Source: Pseudomonas fluorescens (GTDB lineage Bacteria > Pseudomonadota > Gammaproteobacteria > Pseudomonadales > Pseudomonadaceae). From it: DNA of 64,000 nucleotides. Positions 51,351 through 59,738 of the stretch are shown here, piece by piece (position 1 is the first letter of the stretch; each line of letters begins with the position of its first letter). The stretch spans positions 620,001 through 684,000 of the forward strand of contig NZ_CABVIR010000001.1 of assembly GCF_902498065.1 (NCBI RefSeq). Direction: 5' to 3'. A program made the translations under genes and the position numbers. The notes beneath the pieces were generated by a model. The model was not told the origin of the DNA. It made no database searches and was given only the letters and a program-made list of their open reading frames with translations.

Positions 51351-51619
51351 ATGGATGTTGAACTGGCTCATAAGATTGAGGCCGCAGAAAGCGAGTATTT
51401 ACGTTCGCGCGTTGAGAGCCTGGCAGGGGTAAGCGGAAATCCTTATGGCGCACGTGTTTTTTCAACGCAGACTTTCCGTGCTTTCAAGTGAATGCATCGC
51501 CTGGCCCAATGCTCAACCGCATCTACGGTGACATCGCCGGCGATCCCCTGGCAGTGTTGAATTTGCTCAATGAGTCAGCGGAGCATTCGACCACGGAGCA
51601 CTGGTTTCTCACCGAATAG
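51351..51619 (+). pseudogene. broken GNAT acetyltransferase gene
   Basis: From ATG 51351 (AAGGA eight to nine bases upstream) the frame gives MDVELAHKIEAAESEYLRSR ... GNPYGARVF and stops at TTCAAGTGA. One base later in phase the family sequence continues: FQVNASPGPMLNRIYGDIAG, DPLAVLNLLNESAEHST, then STTEHWFLTE and a stop at 51617-51619. So the gene has lost a base near 51485 and its last 150-200 codons. The parent is a Pseudomonas GNAT N-acetyltransferase. It cannot make an active enzyme. Confidence 0.65.
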
Positions 51620-51899
51620 AGTAAGCAAAGAAGCATGGCTGCCATTGGGTCGCTGCAACCGCGCTGGCCATCTCCCAAAGCCGCCGAAATCTGCAACGTG
51701 CCGGGTTAACGGCATCCCGTGCCCAAGCACATCCGTACCGATTGAAAATCGTTTTTACACAGCCTGGGCCGGTAACAGCCATTCGTTCGTCGGCGAGGGA
51801 TTTCTCTCATAATCCCTGCTGGCCCGTTTATTTTTGAATCCTCGGTCATGACGCAAACTGCTTTTTTGCTTTGTGGGCTGCTTTGCCGATCGCAAGACC
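51620..51899. other. intergenic region with no gene seen
   Basis: About 280 bases after the broken acetyltransferase gene. I see no reading frame with a ribosome site and no repeat. Confidence 0.4.
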
Positions 51900-52175
51900 T
51901 TAGTTGTCATTCTCGGTCGCTGAAAGCCAGGTATTCACCACCCGCCGATCCAGCTCCTCCCAGTCCGCCATGCCCAACACCCGTGTGGTATTCAACCCGC
52001 GCAAGTAACCGCGCAGTTGATTGGCGGTGGCCTGCGCCAACTCCGGATCGAACGCGTTTTCGCCCAGCAGTACGGTTTCGTACTGGATCAGGTACTCGGC
52101 GACCCGGTCACGGAAATCGGGCAAAACAGCGTCGCGGATCAAGTCAAAAGTTCTCAAGGAGAGATCCTCATCCAT
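51900..52175 (-). CDS. small soluble protein of unknown function (91 aa)
   Basis: A 91-residue helical protein, MDEDLSLRTFDLIRDAVLPD, then ENAFDPELAQATANQLRGYLRGLNTTRVLGMADWEELDRRVVNTWLS. No signal or membrane segment. ATG 52175 opens the likely natural frame; longer starts to 52259 run into low-quality sequence. Not recognised. Confidence 0.6.
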   Translation of the reverse strand: MDEDLSLRTFDLIRDAVLPDFRDRVAEYLIQYETVLLGENAFDPELAQATANQLRGYLRGLNTTRVLGMADWEELDRRVVNTWLSATENDN

Positions 52176-52239
52176 CTTTTTCAGTGGTGATTGAGTGTGT
52201 ATCCGTTTGCGCGGCGCGCAACTATTGCTAGAGGTAATA

Positions 52240-52326
52240 GTGACCATCAAGAAACACAAGTTCTACTTTGATGGCAATACCCGGAAAATCACCTCCAACG
52301 ACACACCATTCACGAAATCTGCGTGA
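52240..52326 (+). CDS. possible 28-residue reading frame
   Basis: GTG 52240 with AGAGG five bases upstream opens MTIKKHKFYFDGNTRKITSN and ends ...DTPFTKSA. The composition is protein-like and the ribosome site good, but the length is short and there is no homology I recognise. Could be a leader peptide for the lipoprotein gene. Confidence 0.25.
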   Translation: MTIKKHKFYFDGNTRKITSNDTPFTKSA

Positions 52327-52357
52327 CGTGATGAACGAACCTTTCAGGATGAGACCG

Positions 52358-52699
52358 ATGCGTCTTTTATTTGTGCCTGCCATGGCGATTGGCGCTTTGT
52401 TGCTCGCCGGATGTGCCTCCGCGCCGAACGACCCGACCCTGACCTTGCAGACCCGCAAGACCCCGGCTCAGTACGCTGAATGCGTCGTACCGAAATTGCA
52501 GAGCCAAGCGTTGAGCCCGACTGTCTCGCAAACCCAGCGCAGCTACCGCATCGTGGTGCCGAGCAAAGTTTCGGCGGACAACGTGCTGGAAGCCTACAAG
52601 GCCGGTAATGGCGGCAAGGTGTTCATCTACGAGCGGCACTTGCTGGCTTCGAACGTGTTGCCTTCGAGTTTTGAACGCGCCGCGCAGGATTGCATCTGA
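52358..52699 (+). CDS. small outer-membrane-type lipoprotein
   Basis: A 113-residue lipoprotein. Signal MRLLFVPAMAIGALLLAGC places the modified cysteine at residue 19. The remainder (TPAQYAECVVPKLQSQALSP, SKVSADNVLEAYKAGNGGKVFIYERHLL) is soluble with no recognised domain. The start is ambiguous among 52331, 52349 and 52358; the last gives a proper lipoprotein signal and has AGGA upstream. A strong terminator follows. Confidence 0.72.
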   Translation: MRLLFVPAMAIGALLLAGCASAPNDPTLTLQTRKTPAQYAECVVPKLQSQALSPTVSQTQRSYRIVVPSKVSADNVLEAYKAGNGGKVFIYERHLLASNVLPSSFERAAQDCI

Positions 52700-52759
52700 C
52701 CCCGGTCGTAAACATTTTCTACAGAGCTCCTTTGGTTGGCCGCAACCAACCAATTTTTT

Positions 52760-52793
52760 GCCCCGCACCGCATTCGGTGGCGGGGCTTTTTTT
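52760..52793. terminator. bidirectional intrinsic terminator
   Basis: Stem of GCCCCGC and GCGGGGC extended by CCG/CGG with a T run of seven on the right and an A/T-rich left flank, after the lipoprotein gene and before the convergent GNAT gene. Confidence 0.88.
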
Positions 52794-52828
52794 GTCCGCG
52801 AATGAACGATAGCTGTTTTTCCCCTCGT

Positions 52829-53329
52829 CTAAATCGACAGGCCAAATCGATATTCCTTGCCTGTCCCTTCTTGCCCGGATGGATGCTCAATCAAGAAGCC
52901 ACAGCGTTTGAGTACTTTTGCCGAGCCGATATTTTCAGCGTACACGTTGGCAACCAGTTGTTTAAGGTTCCAACGCAAGCGCGCCTCCTGGACCAGGTGC
53001 CTCACCGCCTGTGTGGCCAGTCCTTGTCCGCAAGCACTTTGTGCAATCCGATAGCCGACTTCTGCCGACCGCTGGGACGTGTCGATGTCTTTCAGGTTCG
53101 CTCGCCCGACTATTTTTCCACCTGAATCTTCGATGACAAAGGGATGCCAGTTTCCGGCGGCATAACCAGACAAATAAGCCGTGATGTGCTCGGTGACGCC
53201 TCGTACCGAGTAAAAAGCAGCATCGCGCGCGTCGATGTGGCGCTCAAACCACTCGCGATTGTCCAGTTCAAATGTCAGCAATGCCTCAGCATCAGCGCTT
53301 TCCAGGGTTCGAATCCTGACGGGTTTCAT
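52829..53329 (-). CDS. GNAT N-acetyltransferase (RimJ/RimL type)
   Basis: A 166-residue acetyltransferase. The acetyl-CoA motif is AEVGYRIAQSACGQGLATQAVRHLV (Q/RxxGxG/A as QSACGQGLA) near residue 105, preceded by GRANLKDID and followed by NIGSAKVLKRCGFLIEHPS. Family members acetylate N-termini, amino groups or antibiotics. ATG 53329 (MKPVRIRTLESADA) has GGAG nine bases upstream. Confidence 0.9.
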   Translation of the reverse strand: MKPVRIRTLESADAEALLTFELDNREWFERHIDARDAAFYSVRGVTEHITAYLSGYAAGNWHPFVIEDSGGKIVGRANLKDIDTSQRSAEVGYRIAQSACGQGLATQAVRHLVQEARLRWNLKQLVANVYAENIGSAKVLKRCGFLIEHPSGQEGTGKEYRFGLSI

Positions 53330-53427
53330 AAGTACGCTCCCTCCTTGGTAAACAAACTGGATCATTGGGCAGAGGGACACCTGTCCGCTCCAGGCCGCAC
53401 GCATCCTCTCACGATTGACCGACACCG

Positions 53428-53860
53428 TTAACGCAAAGGCTTGAACGCTGTGCGGAGTTCTTCAGTAAAGAGTTGCGGCTGTTCCCAGGCTGCAAAGTGA
53501 CCGCCTTTTTAAGCTTGATGGAAGTAGATCAGGTCGCTGTAGGCGCGTCGGGCCCAGGTTTGCGGGGGGCAGTAAGCATCATCAGGAAACACCGTCACCG
53601 CCACTGGCAGGGAAATTTCGCTGGTCTTCTGTGCGGCTGAGGAAAGAGGGCTGCGTCCCATGTTTTTCCAATACAGCCGTCCTGCTGAAGCGGCGCTGTT
53701 TGTTAGCCAGTACATGGCGCGCCATTGCGCTGGTGATCGAGGCTCCCCAGTTGCCACCTTGGGCGACGTAGCGGGTGTACCGAGGCGTTTCACCCGCATG
53801 GGTCGCAAGAGAAGAGGTGAGCATGACCGCGGCAGCGGCTGCGACGAATGCGAATTTCAT
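53428..53860 (-). pseudogene. broken epoxide hydrolase-like gene
   Basis: On the minus strand: a signal peptide (MKFAFVAAAAAVMLTSSLATHA), then YVAQGGNWGASIT, the epoxide-hydrolase nucleophile elbow region, and after a frame change at about 53700 the C-terminal part MYWLTNSAASAGRLYWKNMG, AAQKTSEISLPVAVTVFPDD, TWARRAYSDLIYFHQA. Then an in-frame TAA at about 53511, and the family ending KGGHFAAWEQPQLF and TEELRTAFKPLR to 53428. So it carries an internal deletion, a frameshift and a stop. Such genes encode secreted alpha/beta hydrolases. Confidence 0.7.
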
Positions 53861-53952
53861 ATTCATTTCCTCGGATGAGGGCATGCTGGGCATCATTGGC
53901 AATGGAAGGTTAGTTCAACCGCGTGCACTTCTCCTATTCCGAGGATCCCGCC

Positions 53953-54188
53953 ATGCGCTACTACGCTGTGCAATACCTGTTCAACAGTGAGCCCGCACTC
54001 ACGTGTTCGAGTTAAAGCAGTCTCGGCTGTCAGTCTCTGAGGCGGCAATGCACCTGCTGCAACTGCATTTTGGGGATGGAGAGAACAGCCTGATCATGCC
54101 CAATGCGGATGCAACGCCAGCGCAGGTTTTAGAACAGGCCGAGCGGGTAGGGCTGACGCAGATACACGTCGTAGATCAACGTGTGTAG
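53953..54188 (+). pseudogene. small protein gene with an apparent frameshift
   Basis: ATG 53953 with GAGG upstream reads MRYYAVQYLFNSEPALTCSS and stops. The next frame continues VFELKQSRLSVSEAAMHLLQ, LHFGDGENSLIMPNADATPA, QVLEQAERVGLTQIHVVDQRV to a stop at 54186-54188. The two halves fit end to end with a one-base deletion near 54000, making one protein of about 78 residues. Alternatively the second part starts at GTG 54003 and is a separate 61-residue protein. Function unknown. Confidence 0.45.
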
Positions 54189-54303
54189 CAAACCGAAAAA
54201 ATCTATTGAATAAAAACTCTATTAGCTTTAAATGAGATGCTCACTGGCACATTGCTAGCAAGCACTAAGTGAGTATCGCCAGCTATTGGCTCAGGGAGCG
54301 TTG

Positions 54304-57201
54304 ATGAGTGTTCGTCCATTGACCGGCTCTGCGCTGCAATCGAACGATTGCGGCGTGGTTGCATCTCAACGAAAAGGGAATTCGGAGACTGTCGGCATGG
54401 CGTACGCTGGCAACGAACCTACGATCGAACACTTGCTGGACTCAGCGCGTAATTGGGGGCACACCACCGCATGGGTGGTTTATCGCGCCGGTGAACAGAT
54501 GCATCTGGTCGGGCAGGGCGACCCACGGGCGCAGTGGCCGGCAAGTATCGCGAATGAAGCGTTTGAAGCCTTTTGCCTGACCGGGCAACTGCACCGCTGG
54601 CCGACCGGCAAGGGCGAAAGTGAGCTGGGTTGGCTACTGGCGCCAGTCGACCATGCCGCGAATCCGGCACTCGCCGAGTTTGCCCAGCGCCTGGGCATTC
54701 AGGTACAGACCAATACCCTTGCCCGTGCGCAGATTACTCAGCGTGTGCTGTATGAAATTACTTACCTGGCCAGTTCGACCCGCGACCGGTCAGTGTTTCT
54801 GGTGGGGGCTCACCGGCTGCTGGCGAGCCTGATAGACGCAGAGAATTTCTATCTCGCTCTGTATGACCCGCACAGCGGCAAGATCGACTACCCGTATTAC
54901 GTCGACATCATCGACGTTGATGCCGTGGAGTCCTCGCACTACGAGTACCTTGACCTGAAGCACCTGTCTTTGACCGGCCAGGTATTGACCACTGGCCAAC
55001 CGTTGTTGATCGACGCCGCCGGCATTCTTGCGGCCCAGTCCGAGAAACGTTTTTTCTGCATAGGTGATCGTCCCGAGTTCTGGATGGGCGCACCGTTGAA
55101 AAATGCCTCCGATGAGGTGTTTGGCATGCTTGCCATGCAGGTCTACGACGTTTCTCGGACCTACAGCGCCGAGGACCGCGCGCTGTTTCTGGTGGTGGCG
55201 CGTCACGTGGCCATGGCGCTGGACCGGATTCTGCACCGCGAGGATCTGGAAGCAACAGTGATACGTCGCACCCTGGAGCTCTCGGCGCTCAATGATGCCT
55301 TGAGGCAGGAAGTGGCAGAACGCGAGCGCGCCGAACATCTGCAGAGCGCGCTGTTCCAGATCGCTGAACTCTCCAGCCAGCCTGGCGACATGGCTGAGCT
55401 GTTTCAAACCTTGCATGGCATCGTCGGTGATCTGCTGTTCGCGCGTAACTTCTACATTGCGCTGTTCGATGACGCGACGGGTGAAGTGACCTTCCCGTAT
55501 TTCGTCGATGAGCGGCAGACGACCTGCCCGGTGGCCCGGCGAGGGCGCCGGGGCTTGACTGAGTATGTTATTCGTCAGCGTCGACCTTGCCTGATTGACC
55601 CCGGCGAAGCGGAGCGATTGTCTGTGCAAGGTGAAATCGAGCTGGCGGAGGAATATGTCCGGTCCTACTCTTGGCTGGGCATTCCCTTGTTCGATGGCGA
55701 TGTAGTGCGTGGCGTGCTTGCGGTGCAAAGTTATACCTCGCAGGAGCGGTATACCTTGCGCGACCAGGAACTGCTGACGTTCGTGTCGCGGCACATTGAC
55801 ACCGCGTTGTCGCGACGCACGGCCGCCGAAGCGATCCACGCCGCCAACCTCAAGCTGGAAGCCCGGGTGCAGAACCGCACCCGCGAACTCGATCACGCCA
55901 ATGCCAAGTTGCAGCACGAAAACGCCCACGATGCGCTGACCGGGCTGCCGAATCGTACCTACCTGCAACAGCGCCTCAATCTGGCCTGGACGCAGTTCGG
56001 CAGCGAAGGCGGGCACCTGGCGGTGATGTTCATCGACCTCGACCGTTTCAAACTGGTCAACGACAGCCACGGCCACCATTTTGGCGACCTGCTGCTGATG
56101 CAGGCCGCCCACCGTTTGCGCGGCTGTCTGCGCGACAGCGACATGCTCGCGCGCCTGGGGGGCGATGAGTTTTCCGTATTGGCTCCCGAGGCACCGCCGG
56201 AGGTGGTGATCGACATCGCCGAACGGATCCTGCTGGCGTTTGACCTGCCGTTTTTAATCAATGGTTATGAAGTTTTTTCGTCCTGCAGTATCGGTATTGT
56301 CAGCGCCGACAGTCAGTTCCATCAGGAACCCGCCGACTTGCTGCGCGATGCCGATGCGGCGATGTACCGGGTCAAGAGTGCCGGGCGCGACAGCTACGCG
56401 GTGTTCAATCAGGAAGTGCGCCGTGAAGTCTCTGACCAGGTTGAGCGAGAAGGGGCCTTGCGCAACGCGCTCAAACGTACCGACGAATTGCTGCCGTATT
56501 TTCAGCCGATTGTCAGCGTCGAAAGCGGTGAACTGTTGGCGCTTGAAGCGCTGATTCGCTGGCATCAGCCGGGCGGCCGGGTGATCGCGCCGGGCGAGTT
56601 TTTGCCGGATGTCGAGGGTTTGCGCCTGATCGGTCGCCTGGACCTGTACATGCTGACCAGCATCGCCGCGATCCTCGCAGAGCCCGAACACGCCAATTGG
56701 CCGCCGGTGCACGTCAATTGCTCCAGCTACAGCATGACGCGTCCGGACTTCGCCAGTGATGTGCTTGCGCTGTTGGCGCGGTACCGGGTCGAGCCGTCGC
56801 GGATCTGCCTGGAGTTGACCGAAGGTGCGCTGGTGGCGGAGCCGGCGCTCGCTCGATTGACCATGCAGCAACTGGCCGACAACGGCATGTCAGTCGTGCT
56901 CGATGACTTCGGTGCGGGGTTTTCATCCCTGAGCTATGTGCATCAATACCGTTTCAGCGGCTTGAAGATCGACAAGTCGTTCATCTTCGAACTGACCACC
57001 AGTGCTCGCAGTCGTGCGATCGTCCGGGCGATTGTGCGGATGGCCGAATCACTGGACCTCAGCGTTGTGGCCGAAGGTGTCGAGGATGAAGCGACGCTGG
57101 TCTTGCTGCGCGAAATGGGCGCAGGGCAGGCCCAGGGCTATTATTTTGCCAAGCCGATGGGGTTGGAGGCGTTGTTGGCGAGTTCGTTGATGGGGCGTTA
57201 G
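54304..57201 (+). CDS. bifunctional GAF-GAF-GGDEF-EAL cyclic di-GMP regulator
   Basis: A 965-residue cytoplasmic protein with no membrane segment. Two GAF domains lie at about residues 140-310 and 355-515, joined by coiled-coil segments (ALRQEVAERERAEHLQ; LEARVQNRTRELDHANAKLQ). The GGDEF domain follows, GGDEF at 619-623 with an RDSD inhibitory site five residues before. The EAL domain starts near 725; EAL at 748-750, VNCSS, LELTEG, DDFGAGFSSL at 867, KIDKSF and AEGVED are intact, so both synthesis and hydrolysis of cyclic di-GMP are possible. The GAF domains suggest sensing of a small ligand. ATG 54304 follows AGGGAG; 54286 is in frame but unsupported. Confidence 0.93.
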   Translation: MSVRPLTGSALQSNDCGVVASQRKGNSETVGMAYAGNEPTIEHLLDSARNWGHTTAWVVYRAGEQMHLVGQGDPRAQWPASIANEAFEAFCLTGQLHRWPTGKGESELGWLLAPVDHAANPALAEFAQRLGIQVQTNTLARAQITQRVLYEITYLASSTRDRSVFLVGAHRLLASLIDAENFYLALYDPHSGKIDYPYYVDIIDVDAVESSHYEYLDLKHLSLTGQVLTTGQPLLIDAAGILAAQSEKRFFCIGDRPEFWMGAPLKNASDEVFGMLAMQVYDVSRTYSAEDRALFLVVARHVAMALDRILHREDLEATVIRRTLELSALNDALRQEVAERERAEHLQSALFQIAELSSQPGDMAELFQTLHGIVGDLLFARNFYIALFDDATGEVTFPYFVDERQTTCPVARRGRRGLTEYVIRQRRPCLIDPGEAERLSVQGEIELAEEYVRSYSWLGIPLFDGDVVRGVLAVQSYTSQERYTLRDQELLTFVSRHIDTALSRRTAAEAIHAANLKLEARVQNRTRELDHANAKLQHENAHDALTGLPNRTYLQQRLNLAWTQFGSEGGHLAVMFIDLDRFKLVNDSHGHHFGDLLLMQAAHRLRGCLRDSDMLARLGGDEFSVLAPEAPPEVVIDIAERILLAFDLPFLINGYEVFSSCSIGIVSADSQFHQEPADLLRDADAAMYRVKSAGRDSYAVFNQEVRREVSDQVEREGALRNALKRTDELLPYFQPIVSVESGELLALEALIRWHQPGGRVIAPGEFLPDVEGLRLIGRLDLYMLTSIAAILAEPEHANWPPVHVNCSSYSMTRPDFASDVLALLARYRVEPSRICLELTEGALVAEPALARLTMQQLADNGMSVVLDDFGAGFSSLSYVHQYRFSGLKIDKSFIFELTTSARSRAIVRAIVRMAESLDLSVVAEGVEDEATLVLLREMGAGQAQGYYFAKPMGLEALLASSLMGR

Positions 57202-57266
57202 GGGTTGTTGAAGTCACCAGGCAATTTCGGTTCAGCGAGTGCCCGCACCTGTCGTTGAATACAAAA

Positions 57267-57290
57267 CGCCCGATGCGGTGCATCGGGCGC
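57267..57290 (-). terminator. intrinsic terminator of the AEC transporter gene
   Basis: Arms CGCCCGATGC and GCATCGGGCG with a three-base loop; on the minus strand TTTTG follows. Placed between the convergent regulator and transporter genes. Confidence 0.8.
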
Positions 57291-57323
57291 TGGGGTGAAA
57301 CAGGTGTAAACCTGTTTCAGCAG

Positions 57324-58265
57324 TCAAGCAGAGGCAAGGCCTCCATCAATCAGGTAGATCGCGGCAGAAAACGTCACGATCGACAGCACGGTGCTGACCA
57401 GAATGGAGGTCGCTGCTTCACTTTGATAGGCGCCGGTCTGGTTCGCAAACATCGCCGGGATCGTCGCCGATGGAAGCGCGCAAAGCAGGATCATCTGTTG
57501 TGCGTACAGGCCATGAGTGCCGAGCAGTACCGTGGCGCCGAACATCAACACCGGGTGAATGAGCAGCTTGAGCCCAAGGTTGCCCCAGACCTCACCGGAC
57601 ATTTTCAGTTTCTCCGACGACATGATCAGTCCCAGGCACAGCAGGGATACACCAGGCGTGGCTTTTCCGAGAAGAGTGAGAGACTCCGCAGCAAGCGGAG
57701 GCAACTTGACCTGCAACACGGAAAGTAGAATTCCCAAGGCCGGCGCCCACATCAGCGGGCGACGTACCGCCCCTGAAAGGCTCGACAAAAACGCCTGGCC
57801 GCCACTGGCCTTGCCATCAGCGATGGTGAGCAACATGGTTGTCAGCGGGATCATCACCAGGCTCGCGACCAGGTTCAGCACCAGCACCGAGTAGATGCTG
57901 CCCGCGCCGAACATCGCACCCAGGATAGGGATGCCCATGAAGGCGGCGTCAGGGTAACCGTTGACGAAACCCTTGAGCGTTGCAACCTTGAGATCGCGAG
58001 TGCTGAACCAGCCGATCGCCAACGCAATCGTGTACATGCCCATGATGCCGATGAACGTGGCCACGATGAATTTGAAGTCGAAGAGCTGTTCACGGGGCGT
58101 GCTCGCCATCCCGACAAAAAGCAGTGCCGGGAATATCCAGCCCAGCACCAGCCGGCTGATCAGCAGGCTGTCCGAATGGGTAAGCCGTCCGCGCTTACCG
58201 GCGATGTAGCCAAGCGCGATCACAAAAGCGACGGGCAAGATGGGCCCTACGATCCTGTCTAACAT
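57324..58265 (-). CDS. AEC-family transporter (auxin efflux carrier type)
   Basis: A 313-residue membrane protein with about ten helices: GPILPVAFVIALGYIAGKRG, LVLGWIFPALLFVGMAS, GYPDAAFMGIPILGAMFG and GKATPGVSLLCLGLIMSSEKLK, ALPSATIPAMFANQTG are the AEC signatures. Bacterial members carry malate, malonate or other small acids. ATG 58265 with GAGG nine bases upstream is preferred to 58307. About 100 bases after the enolase-superfamily gene and likely in the same unit, so it may import that enzyme's acid substrate. Confidence 0.87.
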   Translation of the reverse strand: MLDRIVGPILPVAFVIALGYIAGKRGRLTHSDSLLISRLVLGWIFPALLFVGMASTPREQLFDFKFIVATFIGIMGMYTIALAIGWFSTRDLKVATLKGFVNGYPDAAFMGIPILGAMFGAGSIYSVLVLNLVASLVMIPLTTMLLTIADGKASGGQAFLSSLSGAVRRPLMWAPALGILLSVLQVKLPPLAAESLTLLGKATPGVSLLCLGLIMSSEKLKMSGEVWGNLGLKLLIHPVLMFGATVLLGTHGLYAQQMILLCALPSATIPAMFANQTGAYQSEAATSILVSTVLSIVTFSAAIYLIDGGLASA

Positions 58266-58369
58266 GTCATCAATCCTCGTAGTTGTTTTTATCAAGAATG
58301 TCGTCATGGCTGATCGAGGCCGACACTTGGGCTTCGATCAACGCTGTAATGAACAAGCGGCTTATGGGG

Positions 58370-59476
58370 TCAAGGTTTGAAGCGGTAATCCCGGATGACG
58401 TCCTGGTCCGGCTCGATGCCGAGCCCCGGCCCCTGCGGTACGTCGATGCGTCCGTTACGCGGAATGATGGCGTTGCCATAGAGTTGCGCTTCGAGATCGA
58501 AGTAGCGCCATTCGACCAGTGATTTCGCACCACCCAGCGCCGCACTTCCATGCACCGCCGCCAGCAGGCCGGGGCCGTCATAAAAGGCGTGGACCATCAC
58601 GGTGACGCCATGGGCGTTAGCCAGCGCATACACTTTTTGCAGTTCGGTGATGCCGCCCATTTTGGCGGGACTCGGCTGCACGAAATCCACTGCGCCGGCC
58701 TCAAGCAGGTGCTGGAAGTCCATGAGCGTCGAGGCATTCTCGCCGGCCGCAACCGGTATGCCGCCATGCGCGCGCACCCTTGCCAGACCCGAATAGTCTT
58801 CCGGTGGCCACACCGGTTCTTCGATCCAGCGCAGGTTCAACGGGCGAAGTTTCTCGGTCATGTCCAGCGCTTCGCGCACCGTCCACGGAGCGTTGACGTC
58901 GAGGGTGATTTCCACGCCAGGGCCGGCGGCCTCGCACGCAGCGCGGATAACGTCGACATCCACCTCGTGCAGTTTGAGGTGGCGGAAACCGCTGTTGACC
59001 GCGCGCTGTACATTGATGCGAATGAGTTCGGGGTCGGCATAACGGATCAGGCTTGCATACGCCGCAAGAGACGTGGCCTCACTGCCGCCCAGCAACTGGT
59101 AGATCGGTTTGGCGGCAGCTTTGCCCGCGATATCCCAGAGCGCGATGTCTATCGCCGAGAGGCCATAGATAAACGCACCGCTGCGGCCGAAAACGTGAAA
59201 TTTCTTTTGCAGATCGCCCTGTAACTTTTCCCGTCGGGTGACATCACTGCCGATCAGCTCAGGTGCGAGGATTGTGTCTATCACGACTTTTACCGCAGGG
59301 ATCGCGGTGAAGCCGAAGGTTTCGCCCCAGCCAACGATACCGTCGTCGGTGGTGATCTTGACCACGAGAGAATCAACCATTTGCAGGTCTTTCGGCCCCC
59401 AGACCCCGCCGGCCGACCGGCCACCCGTGGTGAAGGGAATACGAAGCGGAATGGTTTCAATGTTGGCAATTTTCAT
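58370..59476 (-). CDS. enolase-superfamily (mandelate racemase/muconate lactonising) enzyme
   Basis: A 368-residue enzyme. N-terminal capping domain to residue 125, then the barrel. Metal ligands Asp193 (LDVNAPW), Glu219/220 (WIEEPVWPP) and Glu246 (AAGENAS) are present. The second-strand base motif is Lys168-x-His170 (HLKLHEVD) rather than Lys-x-Lys, and the Asp of the His-Asp dyad is Ser269 (VQPSPAKMGG), with His296 in VMVHAFYDGPG. It probably abstracts a proton alpha to a carboxylate as dehydratase, racemase or cycloisomerase. ATG 59476 follows GAGG. Divergent GntR regulator and downstream AEC transporter suggest acid-sugar or aromatic acid catabolism. Confidence 0.88.
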   Translation of the reverse strand: MKIANIETIPLRIPFTTGGRSAGGVWGPKDLQMVDSLVVKITTDDGIVGWGETFGFTAIPAVKVVIDTILAPELIGSDVTRREKLQGDLQKKFHVFGRSGAFIYGLSAIDIALWDIAGKAAAKPIYQLLGGSEATSLAAYASLIRYADPELIRINVQRAVNSGFRHLKLHEVDVDVIRAACEAAGPGVEITLDVNAPWTVREALDMTEKLRPLNLRWIEEPVWPPEDYSGLARVRAHGGIPVAAGENASTLMDFQHLLEAGAVDFVQPSPAKMGGITELQKVYALANAHGVTVMVHAFYDGPGLLAAVHGSAALGGAKSLVEWRYFDLEAQLYGNAIIPRNGRIDVPQGPGLGIEPDQDVIRDYRFKP

Positions 59477-59693
59477 AAGACTGCGCCTCAAGCGGGTTGC
59501 GAAGCTGGCACAGCGATTTTTTGAATTCGCCCGTGTCAGGTTGAGGACAACGTACATGACGTCCTGTTGTCCTTCAACAGAACAACTGAGTCGTTCCGGC
59601 GGGAATTGGTCTGTATTCTAGTTAAGTAGTTGATTTGAATAAGTAATATATTTTATGCGTTTGATGAAATTCAGTTTTAACTGTCAGGAACAA

Positions 59694-59718
59694 GTCTTCT
59701 GATGTAGATTAAGAAGAC
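59694..59718. promoter_or_regulatory. possible GntR operator
   Basis: Perfect 7-bp inverted arms GTCTTCT and AGAAGAC separated by 11 bases, 20 bases upstream of the GntR start and 218 upstream of the divergent enzyme gene. Placement suits autoregulation. Confidence 0.4.
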
Positions 59719-59738
59719 AAGTGAGGGGATGAAAAAGA

